Of a stretch of 64,000 nucleotides of DNA, positions 26,021 through 34,444 are shown piece by piece. Source of the stretch: Bacteroidia bacterium (GTDB lineage: Bacteria > Bacteroidota > Bacteroidia > Flavobacteriales > Flavobacteriaceae); assembly GCA_030428705.1 (NCBI GenBank), contig JAUIDI010000004.1:248001-312000 (forward strand), in the 5' to 3' direction. Position numbers and translations under genes: made by a program. The first letter of the stretch is position 1, and each line of letters begins with the position of its first letter. The notes beneath the pieces were generated by a model. That model worked only from the letters and a program-made list of their open reading frames with translations. It was not told the origin of the DNA and searched no databases.

Positions 26021-26676
26021 CCGATACCGAACTTGTCGAAGAAACCATCACGTTTGTAAAAGAAACATTGCAAGGAGCAGAAGGTGGTCATGATTGGTTC
26101 CATATTCAGCGTGTTTTCAGAAACGCATTGCTAATCGCAAAGGACGAACAGGTGGATATCAAAACGGTTATCTTGGCGGCACTGTTACACGATATTGCCG
26201 ATGCCAAATTTTATGATGGGGACGAAACCGTCGGACCTAGAATCGCCAGGGATTTTCTCAAATCCCTCCCCTTAGATACAAAAACAGTAACCCATGTGGT
26301 AAAAATCATCGAGAACATATCGTTTAAAAACAGTTTGGACAAGGGGTCAAAAACCCGTTTTGATTCTCGGGAACTACAAGTGGTACAAGATGCCGATCGC
26401 CTGGATGCCATCGGAGCTATCGGAATAGCAAGGGCTTTCAACTATGGGGGATTCAAGAACAGGCAAATCCATAATCCTGAAATTGCCCCGAAATTGACCA
26501 TGGAAAAAGAGGAATACAAAAAGTCAAACTCGCCTACAATAAACCATTTCTACGAAAAATTGTTATTGCTTAAGGATAAAATGAATACCAAAACCGGAAA
26601 AAAACTGGCATTGGAACGACACCAGTTCATGCTCGATTACCTTGAACAATTCTATAAGGAGTGGGAAGCCAATTGA
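26017..26676 (+). CDS. HD domain phosphohydrolase (YedJ-like)
   Basis: A 219-residue HD-superfamily protein. The metal site is complete: His in GGHDWFHIQRV, the HD pair in ALLHDIADAKF (about residues 60-61), and the distal Asp in VQDADRLDAIGA (about 128). The overall layout fits the YedJ/YpgQ subgroup, which hydrolyses nucleotides or nucleotide-like phosphates in vitro; the true substrate is unclear. Translationally coupled to plsC by a 4-bp overlap. Confidence 0.9.
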   Translation: MTDTELVEETITFVKETLQGAEGGHDWFHIQRVFRNALLIAKDEQVDIKTVILAALLHDIADAKFYDGDETVGPRIARDFLKSLPLDTKTVTHVVKIIENISFKNSLDKGSKTRFDSRELQVVQDADRLDAIGAIGIARAFNYGGFKNRQIHNPEIAPKLTMEKEEYKKSNSPTINHFYEKLLLLKDKMNTKTGKKLALERHQFMLDYLEQFYKEWEAN

Positions 26677-26695
26677 TCAAGGGAGGAACAGATAA

Positions 26696-27955
26696 TCATT
26701 CTCTCGATTCAAGGAGTGTCAATTTCTTTTTCAAATGCTGCCTTTCAAGCTCATTATTGGTCGATTCAATAGCCGTTTTCAATGTTTTTATTGCTTTCCC
26801 CCAATCTTCCAAATCGTTCAAAAGTTCTGATTTTATAGCATAAAACAACGTATTGCCAATAAAATGCGGACTCTGTTCAAATATTTGAAGTTCTTGCATC
26901 GCTTTTTCCGCACCATGTACTTTAAGAAAAGGAACGATCCTGTTCAATTGCACAATCGGGGAATATTGTCTTTGCAATTGCAGGTCGTATAAAGCCAAAA
27001 TACTTTTCCAATCGGTATCGGAAAACTTTTTTGCGATACAATGGTAGTATGAAACCGTAGCTTGCAAATGATAGTCGGAGAAGGTTGAATCGACACTTGC
27101 CTGTTCCATCTGTCGAATACCGTTATTTATCATTTCGGCATTATACAATCGTCGATCTTGATTTTCAAGATCTACCATTTCTCCTTGGGCATCGATCCGG
27201 GCATCGAACCTTGCGGTATGAAAACACATTAGTGCTATCAATGCATGTACTTCCGGGAGTTTACAGTATTTGTTCCTGGTCAACAATTGAGCGAGCCGAA
27301 TGGCCTCTATGCAAAAATCCTTTTTTATCATGGTTGTTCCCGAACTGGCCGCATATCCTTCGGAAAACAGTAAATAGATGACTTTAAGAACGATATTCAG
27401 CCTTGACTTTAAGCCAAGTTCTATGGGTGTATCAAGGGTTTTCACATTTTCTTTCAGCCTTTTTTTGGCCCTAGTGAACGACTTGGCCACCGTTTCTTCT
27501 TTTTTTAGCATCGCCTTTGCAATCTCGGTATTTCCAAAACCAGCTATCAACTTTAGGCTCAATATAATCTGGTATTCGGGCGATAGGGAAGGATGGCAAC
27601 AGGCAAATATCATCTTCAATTGACTGTCATTGATTATTTCCTCAAGCTCAATTTCCCTGGGAATCGATACGGTTTTGTTCAAAAGTGGTTCAAAATCGGT
27701 ATCTACCACTTTTTTATCTTTGCGAAGTCTATCGATCAATTGATTGTTCGCAACTCTTAGCAGCCAGGCCGTTGGATTTTGTGGAGCTCCATTATAACCC
27801 CATACCTGCATGGCCTTGATCAAAGCATCTTGTACGGCATCCTCGATTCTTTCAAGGTGGGTCGGGCCGAATTTATGGGTAAGCAACGAAATTATTTTGC
27901 CATACTCATGTCGAAATACATATTCTACCAATGTTTCTTTCTCGGCTTTCTGCAT
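26696..27955 (-). CDS. ECF42-type RNA polymerase sigma factor
   Basis: A 419-residue sigma factor. Region 2 (about 10-80) shows IEDAVQDALIKAMQVW and region 4 (about 115-165) the helix-turn-helix GFGNTEIAKAMLKKEETVAK. The long C-terminal part (about 180-419, repeats such as AVSYYHCIAKKFSD) is a TPR-like extension, the hallmark of group ECF42, whose neighbour is nearly always a DGPF/YCII protein. That partner is present 59 bp upstream on the same strand. Family knowledge: ECF42 factors lack an anti-sigma factor and use their C-terminal domain for control; they activate the DGPF genes. Confidence 0.92.
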   Translation of the reverse strand: MQKAEKETLVEYVFRHEYGKIISLLTHKFGPTHLERIEDAVQDALIKAMQVWGYNGAPQNPTAWLLRVANNQLIDRLRKDKKVVDTDFEPLLNKTVSIPREIELEEIINDSQLKMIFACCHPSLSPEYQIILSLKLIAGFGNTEIAKAMLKKEETVAKSFTRAKKRLKENVKTLDTPIELGLKSRLNIVLKVIYLLFSEGYAASSGTTMIKKDFCIEAIRLAQLLTRNKYCKLPEVHALIALMCFHTARFDARIDAQGEMVDLENQDRRLYNAEMINNGIRQMEQASVDSTFSDYHLQATVSYYHCIAKKFSDTDWKSILALYDLQLQRQYSPIVQLNRIVPFLKVHGAEKAMQELQIFEQSPHFIGNTLFYAIKSELLNDLEDWGKAIKTLKTAIESTNNELERQHLKKKLTLLESRE

Positions 27956-28014
27956 GCTATAAAATTAAAAAGTCCGATTGTGATATCGGACTTTCAATTG
28001 TTTTAATCGACCGG

Positions 28015-28362
28015 TTACATATTCATAGACATGATTTCTCGTACCTCAACATTACCTCCATGCTCGAATATTGGGCAGCCTTTCGAAATCTCAACAGCCT
28101 CGTCCAACCCATCGGCGGAGACAATCAAATATCCGCCTACGACCTCGGCTCCTTCCGCAAATGGGCCGTCTGTAATTATCTCTCCTGCATTTTCTACCAC
28201 TTTGCCATCTCCCGACAATGGCAACCCGTCTACCAATTTGCCTTTTTCCTTCAGACCTCCCATCCATGCACCCCATTTCTTCATGTGTGCTTCTACCACT
28301 TCAGGTGCTGCTTGTTTCCAATCTGGATCGCCACCTCTAAATAAATACAAAAAATTGCTCAT
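28015..28362 (-). CDS. YCII/DGPF domain protein, partner of the ECF42 sigma factor
   Basis: A 115-residue single-domain YCII-related protein. It carries the DGPF motif in EIITDGPFAEGAEVVGG (around residue 75) and the usual GWGAWMGGLKEKGK-type core (KKWGAWMGGLKEKGK here). It is upstream of the ECF42 sigma gene on the same strand and probably its main regulatory target. Some YCII-fold proteins have hydrolytic activity, but the biochemical role of the DGPF branch is not known. Confidence 0.9.
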   Translation of the reverse strand: MSNFLYLFRGGDPDWKQAAPEVVEAHMKKWGAWMGGLKEKGKLVDGLPLSGDGKVVENAGEIITDGPFAEGAEVVGGYLIVSADGLDEAVEISKGCPIFEHGGNVEVREIMSMNM

Positions 28363-28434
28363 AATTATGTTTTTTAAAAGTTCAACTTAAAGACGTATTT
28401 CGAAATACCAATTGGACAATTTTTGCAATTTAAG

Positions 28435-29508
28435 TTAAAACAATCGCATTTGTCCATCTTTAAATGACTCGTGCAGTTCTGTGTTCAATTTAGGAAAAGA
28501 CCTGTCCTTAAAATAGGTATGTTTGGCCAATCGCATCAAATCATGTATTTGGGTGGCAATTTTACCTTCTCCGCGACTTCGGATCCCGAAGCGGCTATCG
28601 TTCAAATTTCCGTCATGGCACGATCGGATCTGACCCAATACTCTATCGGCACGATCGGGAAGTGCTTTTTTTATCCAATCCGTAAAAATTCCGCCTATCG
28701 CCCCATTGAGCCTGACTACCGTGAAGGCCACGGACAACGCTCCATTTTCGGAAGCTGCCTTGGCCAATTTCATAATCTCATGACTGTTAATACCGGGAAT
28801 GATAGGGGCCAACATGACATTTACAGGAATCTTGTTTTCGGAGAGCACTCGAATGGTCTCCAATCGTTTTTTGATTGAGGCCGTTCTCGGCTCAAGAATG
28901 CGTCTGGTATCTTCCGATAATGAAGTCACCGATATATTCACTCCCGTCAGACCATCCTTTTGAAGTGCCCTCAAAAGTTCCAAATCCCTAAGGATCAACG
29001 CGTTCTTCGTAATAATCCCCACGGGATGCCTATATTTTAAAAATACCTCTAAACAACCCCTTGTTATCTTGAACCTTTTCTCGGCAGGTTGATAGCAATC
29101 CGTATTTCCCGACAGGATAATAGTTTCCGCCTTCCAATTTTTGTGCTTCAATTTGGCCTCCAGCAATTGGGGCGCACTTTTTTTGACCAAGATTTTACTT
29201 TCAAAGTCCAAACCGGGGCCATAGCCCCAATATTCATGGGTATTTCGTGCATAACAATACACACAACCATGTTCACAGCCCTGATAGGGATTCATGGAAT
29301 ACATCATACCAACATCAGGACTCGTGACCTTGTTTACGATGGTTTTTGGGAATATGGGAATATATTGTGTCTTGTTTTTGGAGGCTTCTTCGCCTTCAAT
29401 CCTGCAGAATTCTAAAAAATCATCCCGCATCTCGTGGATGTGCGCTTCGAACCGGTTATGTACTTTTTGTTGGGCACCCCGACCTTTTAAGTATTTTTTG
29501 CTTTTCAA
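28435..29508 (-). CDS. PA0069 family radical SAM protein
   Basis: A 357-residue radical SAM enzyme. The [4Fe-4S] motif C-x3-C-x2-C is in GCEHGCVYCYARNTHEYWGY (around residues 78-86). The segment IILSGNTDCYQPAEKRF is typical of the PA0069/SplB-related family. The C-terminal half contains the TIM-barrel strands (MLAPIIPGINSH, AFTVVRLNGA). SplB homologues repair spore photoproducts, but in non-spore formers this family has no proven reaction. No partner gene is obvious. Confidence 0.9.
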   Translation of the reverse strand: MKSKKYLKGRGAQQKVHNRFEAHIHEMRDDFLEFCRIEGEEASKNKTQYIPIFPKTIVNKVTSPDVGMMYSMNPYQGCEHGCVYCYARNTHEYWGYGPGLDFESKILVKKSAPQLLEAKLKHKNWKAETIILSGNTDCYQPAEKRFKITRGCLEVFLKYRHPVGIITKNALILRDLELLRALQKDGLTGVNISVTSLSEDTRRILEPRTASIKKRLETIRVLSENKIPVNVMLAPIIPGINSHEIMKLAKAASENGALSVAFTVVRLNGAIGGIFTDWIKKALPDRADRVLGQIRSCHDGNLNDSRFGIRSRGEGKIATQIHDLMRLAKHTYFKDRSFPKLNTELHESFKDGQMRLF

Positions 29509-29798
29509 TTATTAGGATTTATTCCAAATTTATGGATTATATCCAATAATTGAATATCCTTCTTGTTAAAGTTTCCCATTGAAACAATCGGCTTATGGTA
29601 TTATTGGTCCTATCTGATTTGCGCTTGACAAACCAGTTAGTCCGTGTACCTTGCCTTTAAACTTCAAAAATCGATAATACTACATTTCATCGAAAACATA
29701 CCAAACTTTGTCGGGCATCGATTATGTCAACGAAGAAGAGCGTTTGGCCTTAACCGACCTATCGGTCGGAAACGCAAATTTTGAAGAAAAGTGAAAGC
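29509..29798. other. Spacer with a possible gene remnant
   Basis: No start-to-stop gene is present. On the plus strand, the frame ending TGA at 29792-29794 reads SGIDYVNEEERLALTDLSVG and then NANFEEK, which looks protein-like but has no ATG and is closed by a stop at about 29669. It may be the tail of a decayed gene. Nothing else is recognised. Confidence 0.3.
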
Positions 29799-31355
29799 TT
29801 ATTGTATTGCGACTTTGACCAATTGCTTCTTGGTACCTCTTTTGGCGTAGAATAGTAGATTGTCATGTTCGGTATCGACCAAAGGAGTAGAAACCATCAA
29901 AGGCAAACGGGCGTCTTTATCATCGATGAGCTTTTCAAAACTGATTTTGCCATCCGCATCCAATTGAATGGCGAAAACATTTCGATTACGGCTCAGACCC
30001 TGTTTGAAGAGCAAGCGCTCACCGCTTAACAACTGTGGGTTTTCCGCCGCAGTACTGATAAAGAAATAGGTCTTTCCGTTCTTGCAATACGAACTATACG
30101 AGGCATAGGCCCCATCTCCCTGTGTAACCTCGGCCTTATTGATATTTCTGATCCACTCGACATCGCCCGAAGTGTTCAGTTTTGCACTGACAATGTCATT
30201 ATGGTGAAAACGTTCGATCTTGACCCTGCCACCACTAGAATTGGCCTGTACACTGGTCGTAACAAAATATTCTTCGGCGTTGTACAATATTGAACCATCA
30301 CCATTTACGGCAACATTTTTGAAAACGAGGTTCTTGATCTGCTTGTCGTCCTCGCGGCCGAATTTATCCATCATAAACTGATCCGAAAATGGATTGTATT
30401 TTTTGGATTTTAAAGTCAAGTCCGAAGGATCTACCTCGAAATAGGATAGTCCATTATATCGATTATCCTTGCGATCGGCGTAAAATCCGAGGCATAAAAG
30501 CTTGTCATTGGCAAAAACAGGTTTCAACGCTTCCGAATACTTGCCAGGGTCATCAAACGTCTGAATTTGTGCCCCTGCCGATGATATTTTGATCATCTCA
30601 TATTGAAACTTCCTTTCGGTTGCTTGAAAACGCTTCTTCTTAAAATAGGCCTTACCCACGATATAGGCGCTACGAAGGTCTTTTGAAAAAGCGATGTTCT
30701 CGAAAGAGTAGTTCTTTTCCTCGACCTCGGCTGAAAAATCATGGGTAATCACTTTATTCAGACTTGTATCAAAAAGATAAATAAAGTGTTGATTGTTCTT
30801 GCCTTTTTTGAAATGTGTACTAATTACAAAAGCAGATTTCGCATCATCGAACAGTACTGAAGTGGTAAAACCAGATGTGAAATTGCGATTATAGTAGTTT
30901 CGGTCCAGAGGTTCCCTTACTTCGTCGGAACGGATCGAAAGAATTGTTTCCTGGGTGAAATTCATATCCTCCATGGGGCTTCTATGCATCACGTAGTCAT
31001 AGGAGAAAGTATCGTAATTATAATCTAAAAACAACAAATATACCTGCCCATTTCGCACATAGCCGTCCACAAAATTGCCGTTTTTGAGCTTATAGTTGTA
31101 TTCATTCACTAATTGAAGATTTTCATCATAGGTCTCGATAAAATAACCCTTGGGGCGTAAAATCATGCCCGTATAGTAGGCACGCACCAGTATCGTACCC
31201 CCTTTTTCGTTATCGGATATCGTGAGTAGGTTGGAGTATTTATACCTATCGTTATATTTTTCCCCTATCGTATGTTTTATGGGGATTTCCTGAGCCTTTA
31301 CCACAATAAAAGCACAAACGGAAAAAAGCAGGAAAACACTTTTTTGCAAGCTCAT
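29799..31355 (-). CDS. Large secreted protein of unknown function
   Basis: A 518-residue exported protein: signal peptide MSLQKSVFLLFSVCAFIVVK with cleavage near AQE, then beta-rich repeats with alternating blocks such as YFIETYDENLQLVNEYNYKL, HFIYLFDTSLNKVITHDF and KTYFFISTAAENPQLLSGER. The spacing of these blocks suggests an irregular beta-propeller. No catalytic motif is recognised. The crotonase gene upstream is 21 bp away on the same strand. Family identity is uncertain; it resembles propeller-like proteins common in flavobacteria without a known role. Confidence 0.7.
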   Translation of the reverse strand: MSLQKSVFLLFSVCAFIVVKAQEIPIKHTIGEKYNDRYKYSNLLTISDNEKGGTILVRAYYTGMILRPKGYFIETYDENLQLVNEYNYKLKNGNFVDGYVRNGQVYLLFLDYNYDTFSYDYVMHRSPMEDMNFTQETILSIRSDEVREPLDRNYYNRNFTSGFTTSVLFDDAKSAFVISTHFKKGKNNQHFIYLFDTSLNKVITHDFSAEVEEKNYSFENIAFSKDLRSAYIVGKAYFKKKRFQATERKFQYEMIKISSAGAQIQTFDDPGKYSEALKPVFANDKLLCLGFYADRKDNRYNGLSYFEVDPSDLTLKSKKYNPFSDQFMMDKFGREDDKQIKNLVFKNVAVNGDGSILYNAEEYFVTTSVQANSSGGRVKIERFHHNDIVSAKLNTSGDVEWIRNINKAEVTQGDGAYASYSSYCKNGKTYFFISTAAENPQLLSGERLLFKQGLSRNRNVFAIQLDADGKISFEKLIDDKDARLPLMVSTPLVDTEHDNLLFYAKRGTKKQLVKVAIQ

Positions 31356-31376
31356 AAGTAGGTTTTTGGGGATTCG

Positions 31377-32159
31377 CTATTTGCCTGGGAAATCGGCCTT
31401 ACGTTTTTCCAAAAAGGCGGTGGTGCCCTCTTTGAAATCAGCCGTTCCAAAGCAAGTTCCGAAAGCTTCTATTTCAATTGCAAATCCGTTACTATTATTC
31501 TTAAAACCCGCATTTACCGCTTTTATTGCATGAGCTATAGCAACAGGTGAATTATTACTTATTTTGGCGGCCAGCTTTTCACAAAGCGGAAGCAATTCTT
31601 CCTGTGGTACAATGTAGTTGACCAATCCTAATTTTTGGGCTTTTTGGGCGTCGATCATACCAGCGGTCATAATCATCTCCATGGCATGGCCCTTTCCGAC
31701 CAATTGTGGCAAACGTTGGGTACCGCCGTATCCCGGGATTACGCCCAAAGAAACTTCCGGGAGTCCCATTTTTGCATTGTCGCTTGCCACCCTAAAATGA
31801 CAGGCCATGGCCAGCTCAAGGCCCCCACCTAACGCAAAGCCATTGACCGCGGCGATAACGGGCGTCGAAAGATTCTCGACAAAGTCGAATAACAGTTTTT
31901 GACCTTTCTTGGCCAATTTACCGCCTTCTTTTACCGAAAAATCGGCAAACTCGGCGATATCGGCACCGGCGACGAAGGCCTTTTCCCCACTTCCCGTTAT
32001 GATTATGGCTCGTATCTTATTGTTGTTGTCAAGTGCCTTAAATGCATCGTGCAGTTCTTGAATAGTTTCCCGGTTCAAGGCGTTTAGCTTGTTCGGGCGA
32101 TTTATGGTAATTATGGCCCATCGGTCCTTTTGATCAACTAGTATGTTTTTGTATTTCAT
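31377..32159 (-). CDS. Enoyl-CoA hydratase/isomerase family protein (crotonase)
   Basis: With the ATG at 32159 (MKYKNILVDQKDRWAIITIN) the protein has 260 residues; another ATG lies 9 bases upstream. The oxyanion-hole segments are GEKAFVAGADIAEFADF (about 62-78) and AAVNGFALGGGLELAMACH (about 105-123). Glu in GGLELA and Glu in GLPEVSLGVIPGYGGTQRL are the two catalytic acids of hydratases. The best fit is a 3-hydroxybutyryl-CoA dehydratase-type (Crt-like) enzyme for short-chain acyl-CoA. It lies between the kinase and the unknown secreted protein; their relation is unclear. Confidence 0.92.
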   Translation of the reverse strand: MKYKNILVDQKDRWAIITINRPNKLNALNRETIQELHDAFKALDNNNKIRAIIITGSGEKAFVAGADIAEFADFSVKEGGKLAKKGQKLLFDFVENLSTPVIAAVNGFALGGGLELAMACHFRVASDNAKMGLPEVSLGVIPGYGGTQRLPQLVGKGHAMEMIMTAGMIDAQKAQKLGLVNYIVPQEELLPLCEKLAAKISNNSPVAIAHAIKAVNAGFKNNSNGFAIEIEAFGTCFGTADFKEGTTAFLEKRKADFPGK

Positions 32160-32191
32160 AGTCTTCAAATTAGCGTTATGCCAAAGGATTT

Positions 32192-33676
32192 TTATTGTTC
32201 TTCTTTTGGGAACTTTACCGTAAATACAGTACCCTTGCCCGTTTTCGATGTAAAATTGATACTTCCTTTGTACGTTTCGACAATGTTTTTCACCATTCCC
32301 AAACCAAGGCCCATACCACTTGACTTCGTAGTGAATTTGGGTTCAAATATCTTTTCGGCGAAGTCATCGGGAATACCAACGCCATTGTCGGCCACAGAAA
32401 TTTTAACGTAATCATCTTCGGAAATGACCGAAACCAGTATTCTTGGTGATTCTACCTCAGGTACCGCTTGAATGGCATTTTTCACAAGATTGGTCACTAC
32501 CCGTATCAATTGGGTGCGGTCAAGTTTCGCAATGATTTCTTCCTCTTCCGAAATGAAATGAATATAATCTTCATTAAAGATGTCAAGCGCGAGCTTCACA
32601 ATCTTGACTACGTTCAAGGTCTCGTTCTGCTGGGCGGGCATTTCGGCAAAACTTGAAAATGCCGAGGCGATGCTGCTCATCGTATCGATCTGTTGGATCA
32701 AGGTTTTGGAATATTCTGCCACTTTTTTTTCAATATTGGGATCCTTGGGGTCGAATTTTCTTTGAAAACTCTGAACACTTAAACGCATCGGTGTCAAAGG
32801 GTTCTTTATTTCATGGGCCACTTGTTTCGCCATTTCGCGCCATGCCTGCTCGCGTTCGCTCCGAGCCAACTTTATGGCACTTAGTTCAAGTTCGTCGATC
32901 ATGGCATTATACGAATCGATCAATTTGGCAATTTCCTCACTTGGTTCCTCGATATATATTTTCTCGTTTCGTTTGGTCAAGTCCGTTTTCGACATCATAT
33001 CGGATACGGTCTGCAAAGAGCGGGTGATATATTTTGATATAAAATAGGCCAAGCCTATGGCTATCAAGAGCATTAAAAAATAGACCCCGGCCAAACGGGT
33101 CAAAAACTCCCGCAATTCCTTATCATTAAAAGTATTGTCCTCAAAATAAGGCATGTTGACAATGCCAATGGGCTTGAACTTGCCATCGGTTATATAGGAG
33201 TAAGAGGATTGATACCTATCTCCGGCCGCTGATTTTTCTTCGACATAACGTTTGTCTACACTGCTCTGAAGATTGTTGAGCACCTCGGCGTCCAAACAAT
33301 TTGAAATGGAGTCATTTTCGAATTTAGGCCGAGAGCTTTTTATCAATTGTCCTTCAAGATCATAGATGTTGAAATTCTTGTTCTGAACATCTGCGATCTG
33401 GTAGATTTCATCCTTGAATATCAACCCTAAATTTTCGGTAGTGGGCGGATAAGTGGTCCTACGAATGGTATAGTCAATGCTCTGTTTGATCTGCTCCTCC
33501 TTTCGTTCGAGCCGATCCTCGTGGTAATCCCTCAATTGTTCGCGATATTGGTAGACCGCTATTGCCGATATCAATACGGATGATATCAATACCAACAAGA
33601 TCATGGCAAAGAATATGCGAAACCGTAACGATAACTTCTTGAACAACGAAAAGGATTTTGTATTCAAAGGTAGCAA
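32192..33676 (-). CDS. NtrY-like sensor histidine kinase
   Basis: A 494-residue membrane kinase. The first transmembrane helix (FFAMILLVLISSVLISAIAV, about 22-44) precedes a periplasmic sensor of about 155 residues; the second helix (FLMLLIAIGLAYFISKYI) leads to a HAMP domain, the His box AHEIKNPLTPMRLSVQSF, and an ATPase domain with N box NLVKNAIQAV and G boxes DNGVGIPDDF and GMGLGLGMV. It matches the NtrY class. No response regulator is adjacent; it is an orphan kinase whose partner must be elsewhere. Confidence 0.92.
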   Translation of the reverse strand: MLPLNTKSFSLFKKLSLRFRIFFAMILLVLISSVLISAIAVYQYREQLRDYHEDRLERKEEQIKQSIDYTIRRTTYPPTTENLGLIFKDEIYQIADVQNKNFNIYDLEGQLIKSSRPKFENDSISNCLDAEVLNNLQSSVDKRYVEEKSAAGDRYQSSYSYITDGKFKPIGIVNMPYFEDNTFNDKELREFLTRLAGVYFLMLLIAIGLAYFISKYITRSLQTVSDMMSKTDLTKRNEKIYIEEPSEEIAKLIDSYNAMIDELELSAIKLARSEREQAWREMAKQVAHEIKNPLTPMRLSVQSFQRKFDPKDPNIEKKVAEYSKTLIQQIDTMSSIASAFSSFAEMPAQQNETLNVVKIVKLALDIFNEDYIHFISEEEEIIAKLDRTQLIRVVTNLVKNAIQAVPEVESPRILVSVISEDDYVKISVADNGVGIPDDFAEKIFEPKFTTKSSGMGLGLGMVKNIVETYKGSINFTSKTGKGTVFTVKFPKEEQ

Positions 33677-33753
33677 ATATCAGGCCACCCTGACGAGATA
33701 ATATATCGTTGCAACTGGTAATCGGCATGAGAAATCGGACTATTGTAGCCCTC

Positions 33754-34323
33754 TCATTTTCCCGGGTTTTTTTCCCGAAAACGTTTGTACAGTTTAATCC
33801 CCAACATGAGCAGAATGCCCAATACGATAATTCCGACAACGCCGAAAATCCAGCTTATGGCACTTTTCAAAATTACCAAAAAGACGATCGCAAAAAGAAC
33901 AATGGTCGCGACCTCATTCCAAATACGCATATAATTCGACGTATATCTAACTTCATTTCTTTGCAATTGATTGAAAATCAAATGATTCCTAATGTGATAA
34001 ATAATTAGTAAGGCAACAAAGGCCAATTTTACGTGCATCCAGGGCTGTTGTAAAAAAGCAGGTTGCAACAACAAAAGCCAAATGGCAAATAATGTGCATA
34101 AAATAGCTGATGGCCATGTTATGATATACCAAAGCCTTTTGGTCATCAGTTTCAATTGTTCGGTCAATATTTCCTTTTCGGGCGATGGTTTTTGTGCGGC
34201 TTCGATATGGTAGATAAAAAGCCGTGGTATATAGAACAGCCCGGCAAACCAAGTTACCACAAAAATGAGATGCAGGGCTTTGATGTAATTATAGTACTCG
34301 ACCAAGGTAGTTTTGGATTTCAA
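33754..34323 (-). CDS. hemJ: HemJ-like protoporphyrinogen IX oxidase (CopD family membrane protein)
   Basis: A 189-residue protein with five or so helices. The N-terminal YNYIKALHLIFVVTWFAGLF, FYIPRLFIYHIEA and the late MRIWNEVATIVLFAIVFLVI followed by LK match the HemJ family, including the conserved His in helix 1 (KALHLIF) and a Lys near the end of helix 4. HemJ oxidises protoporphyrinogen IX to protoporphyrin IX, the penultimate step of heme synthesis, with bound heme as cofactor. The remaining heme genes of the window are 15-30 kb away; no other protoporphyrinogen oxidase is seen. A short basic C-terminal tail is extra. Confidence 0.75.
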   Translation of the reverse strand: MKSKTTLVEYYNYIKALHLIFVVTWFAGLFYIPRLFIYHIEAAQKPSPEKEILTEQLKLMTKRLWYIITWPSAILCTLFAIWLLLLQPAFLQQPWMHVKLAFVALLIIYHIRNHLIFNQLQRNEVRYTSNYMRIWNEVATIVLFAIVFLVILKSAISWIFGVVGIIVLGILLMLGIKLYKRFREKNPGK

Positions 34324-34343
34324 ATTTAACTGAAATCAAATAA

Positions 34344-34367
34344 TGCTTCGACAAGCTCGGCATGACA
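34344..34367. repeat. REP-like dispersed sequence
   Basis: CTTCGACAAGCTCGGCATGA within TGCTTCGAC...ATGACA is the kind of imperfect palindromic intergenic sequence repeated many times in Bacteroidetes chromosomes. Only one copy is visible here. Confidence 0.5.
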
Positions 34368-34403
34368 TCGACATTCCAGTTAAGGCTAATTTTAAACTAC
34401 AAA

Positions 34404-34420
34404 GTTACAAAACCTGTAAC
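34404..34420 (-). terminator. Weak hairpin after the VPS10-sulfatase operon
   Basis: GTTACA and TGTAAC pair around a 5-nt loop and are followed on the minus strand by TTTGTAGTTT. The stem is only 6 bp, 25 bp past the stop at 34445. Confidence 0.35.
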
Positions 34421-34444
34421 CCCAAACTTTAGAATTGAAGCTTT

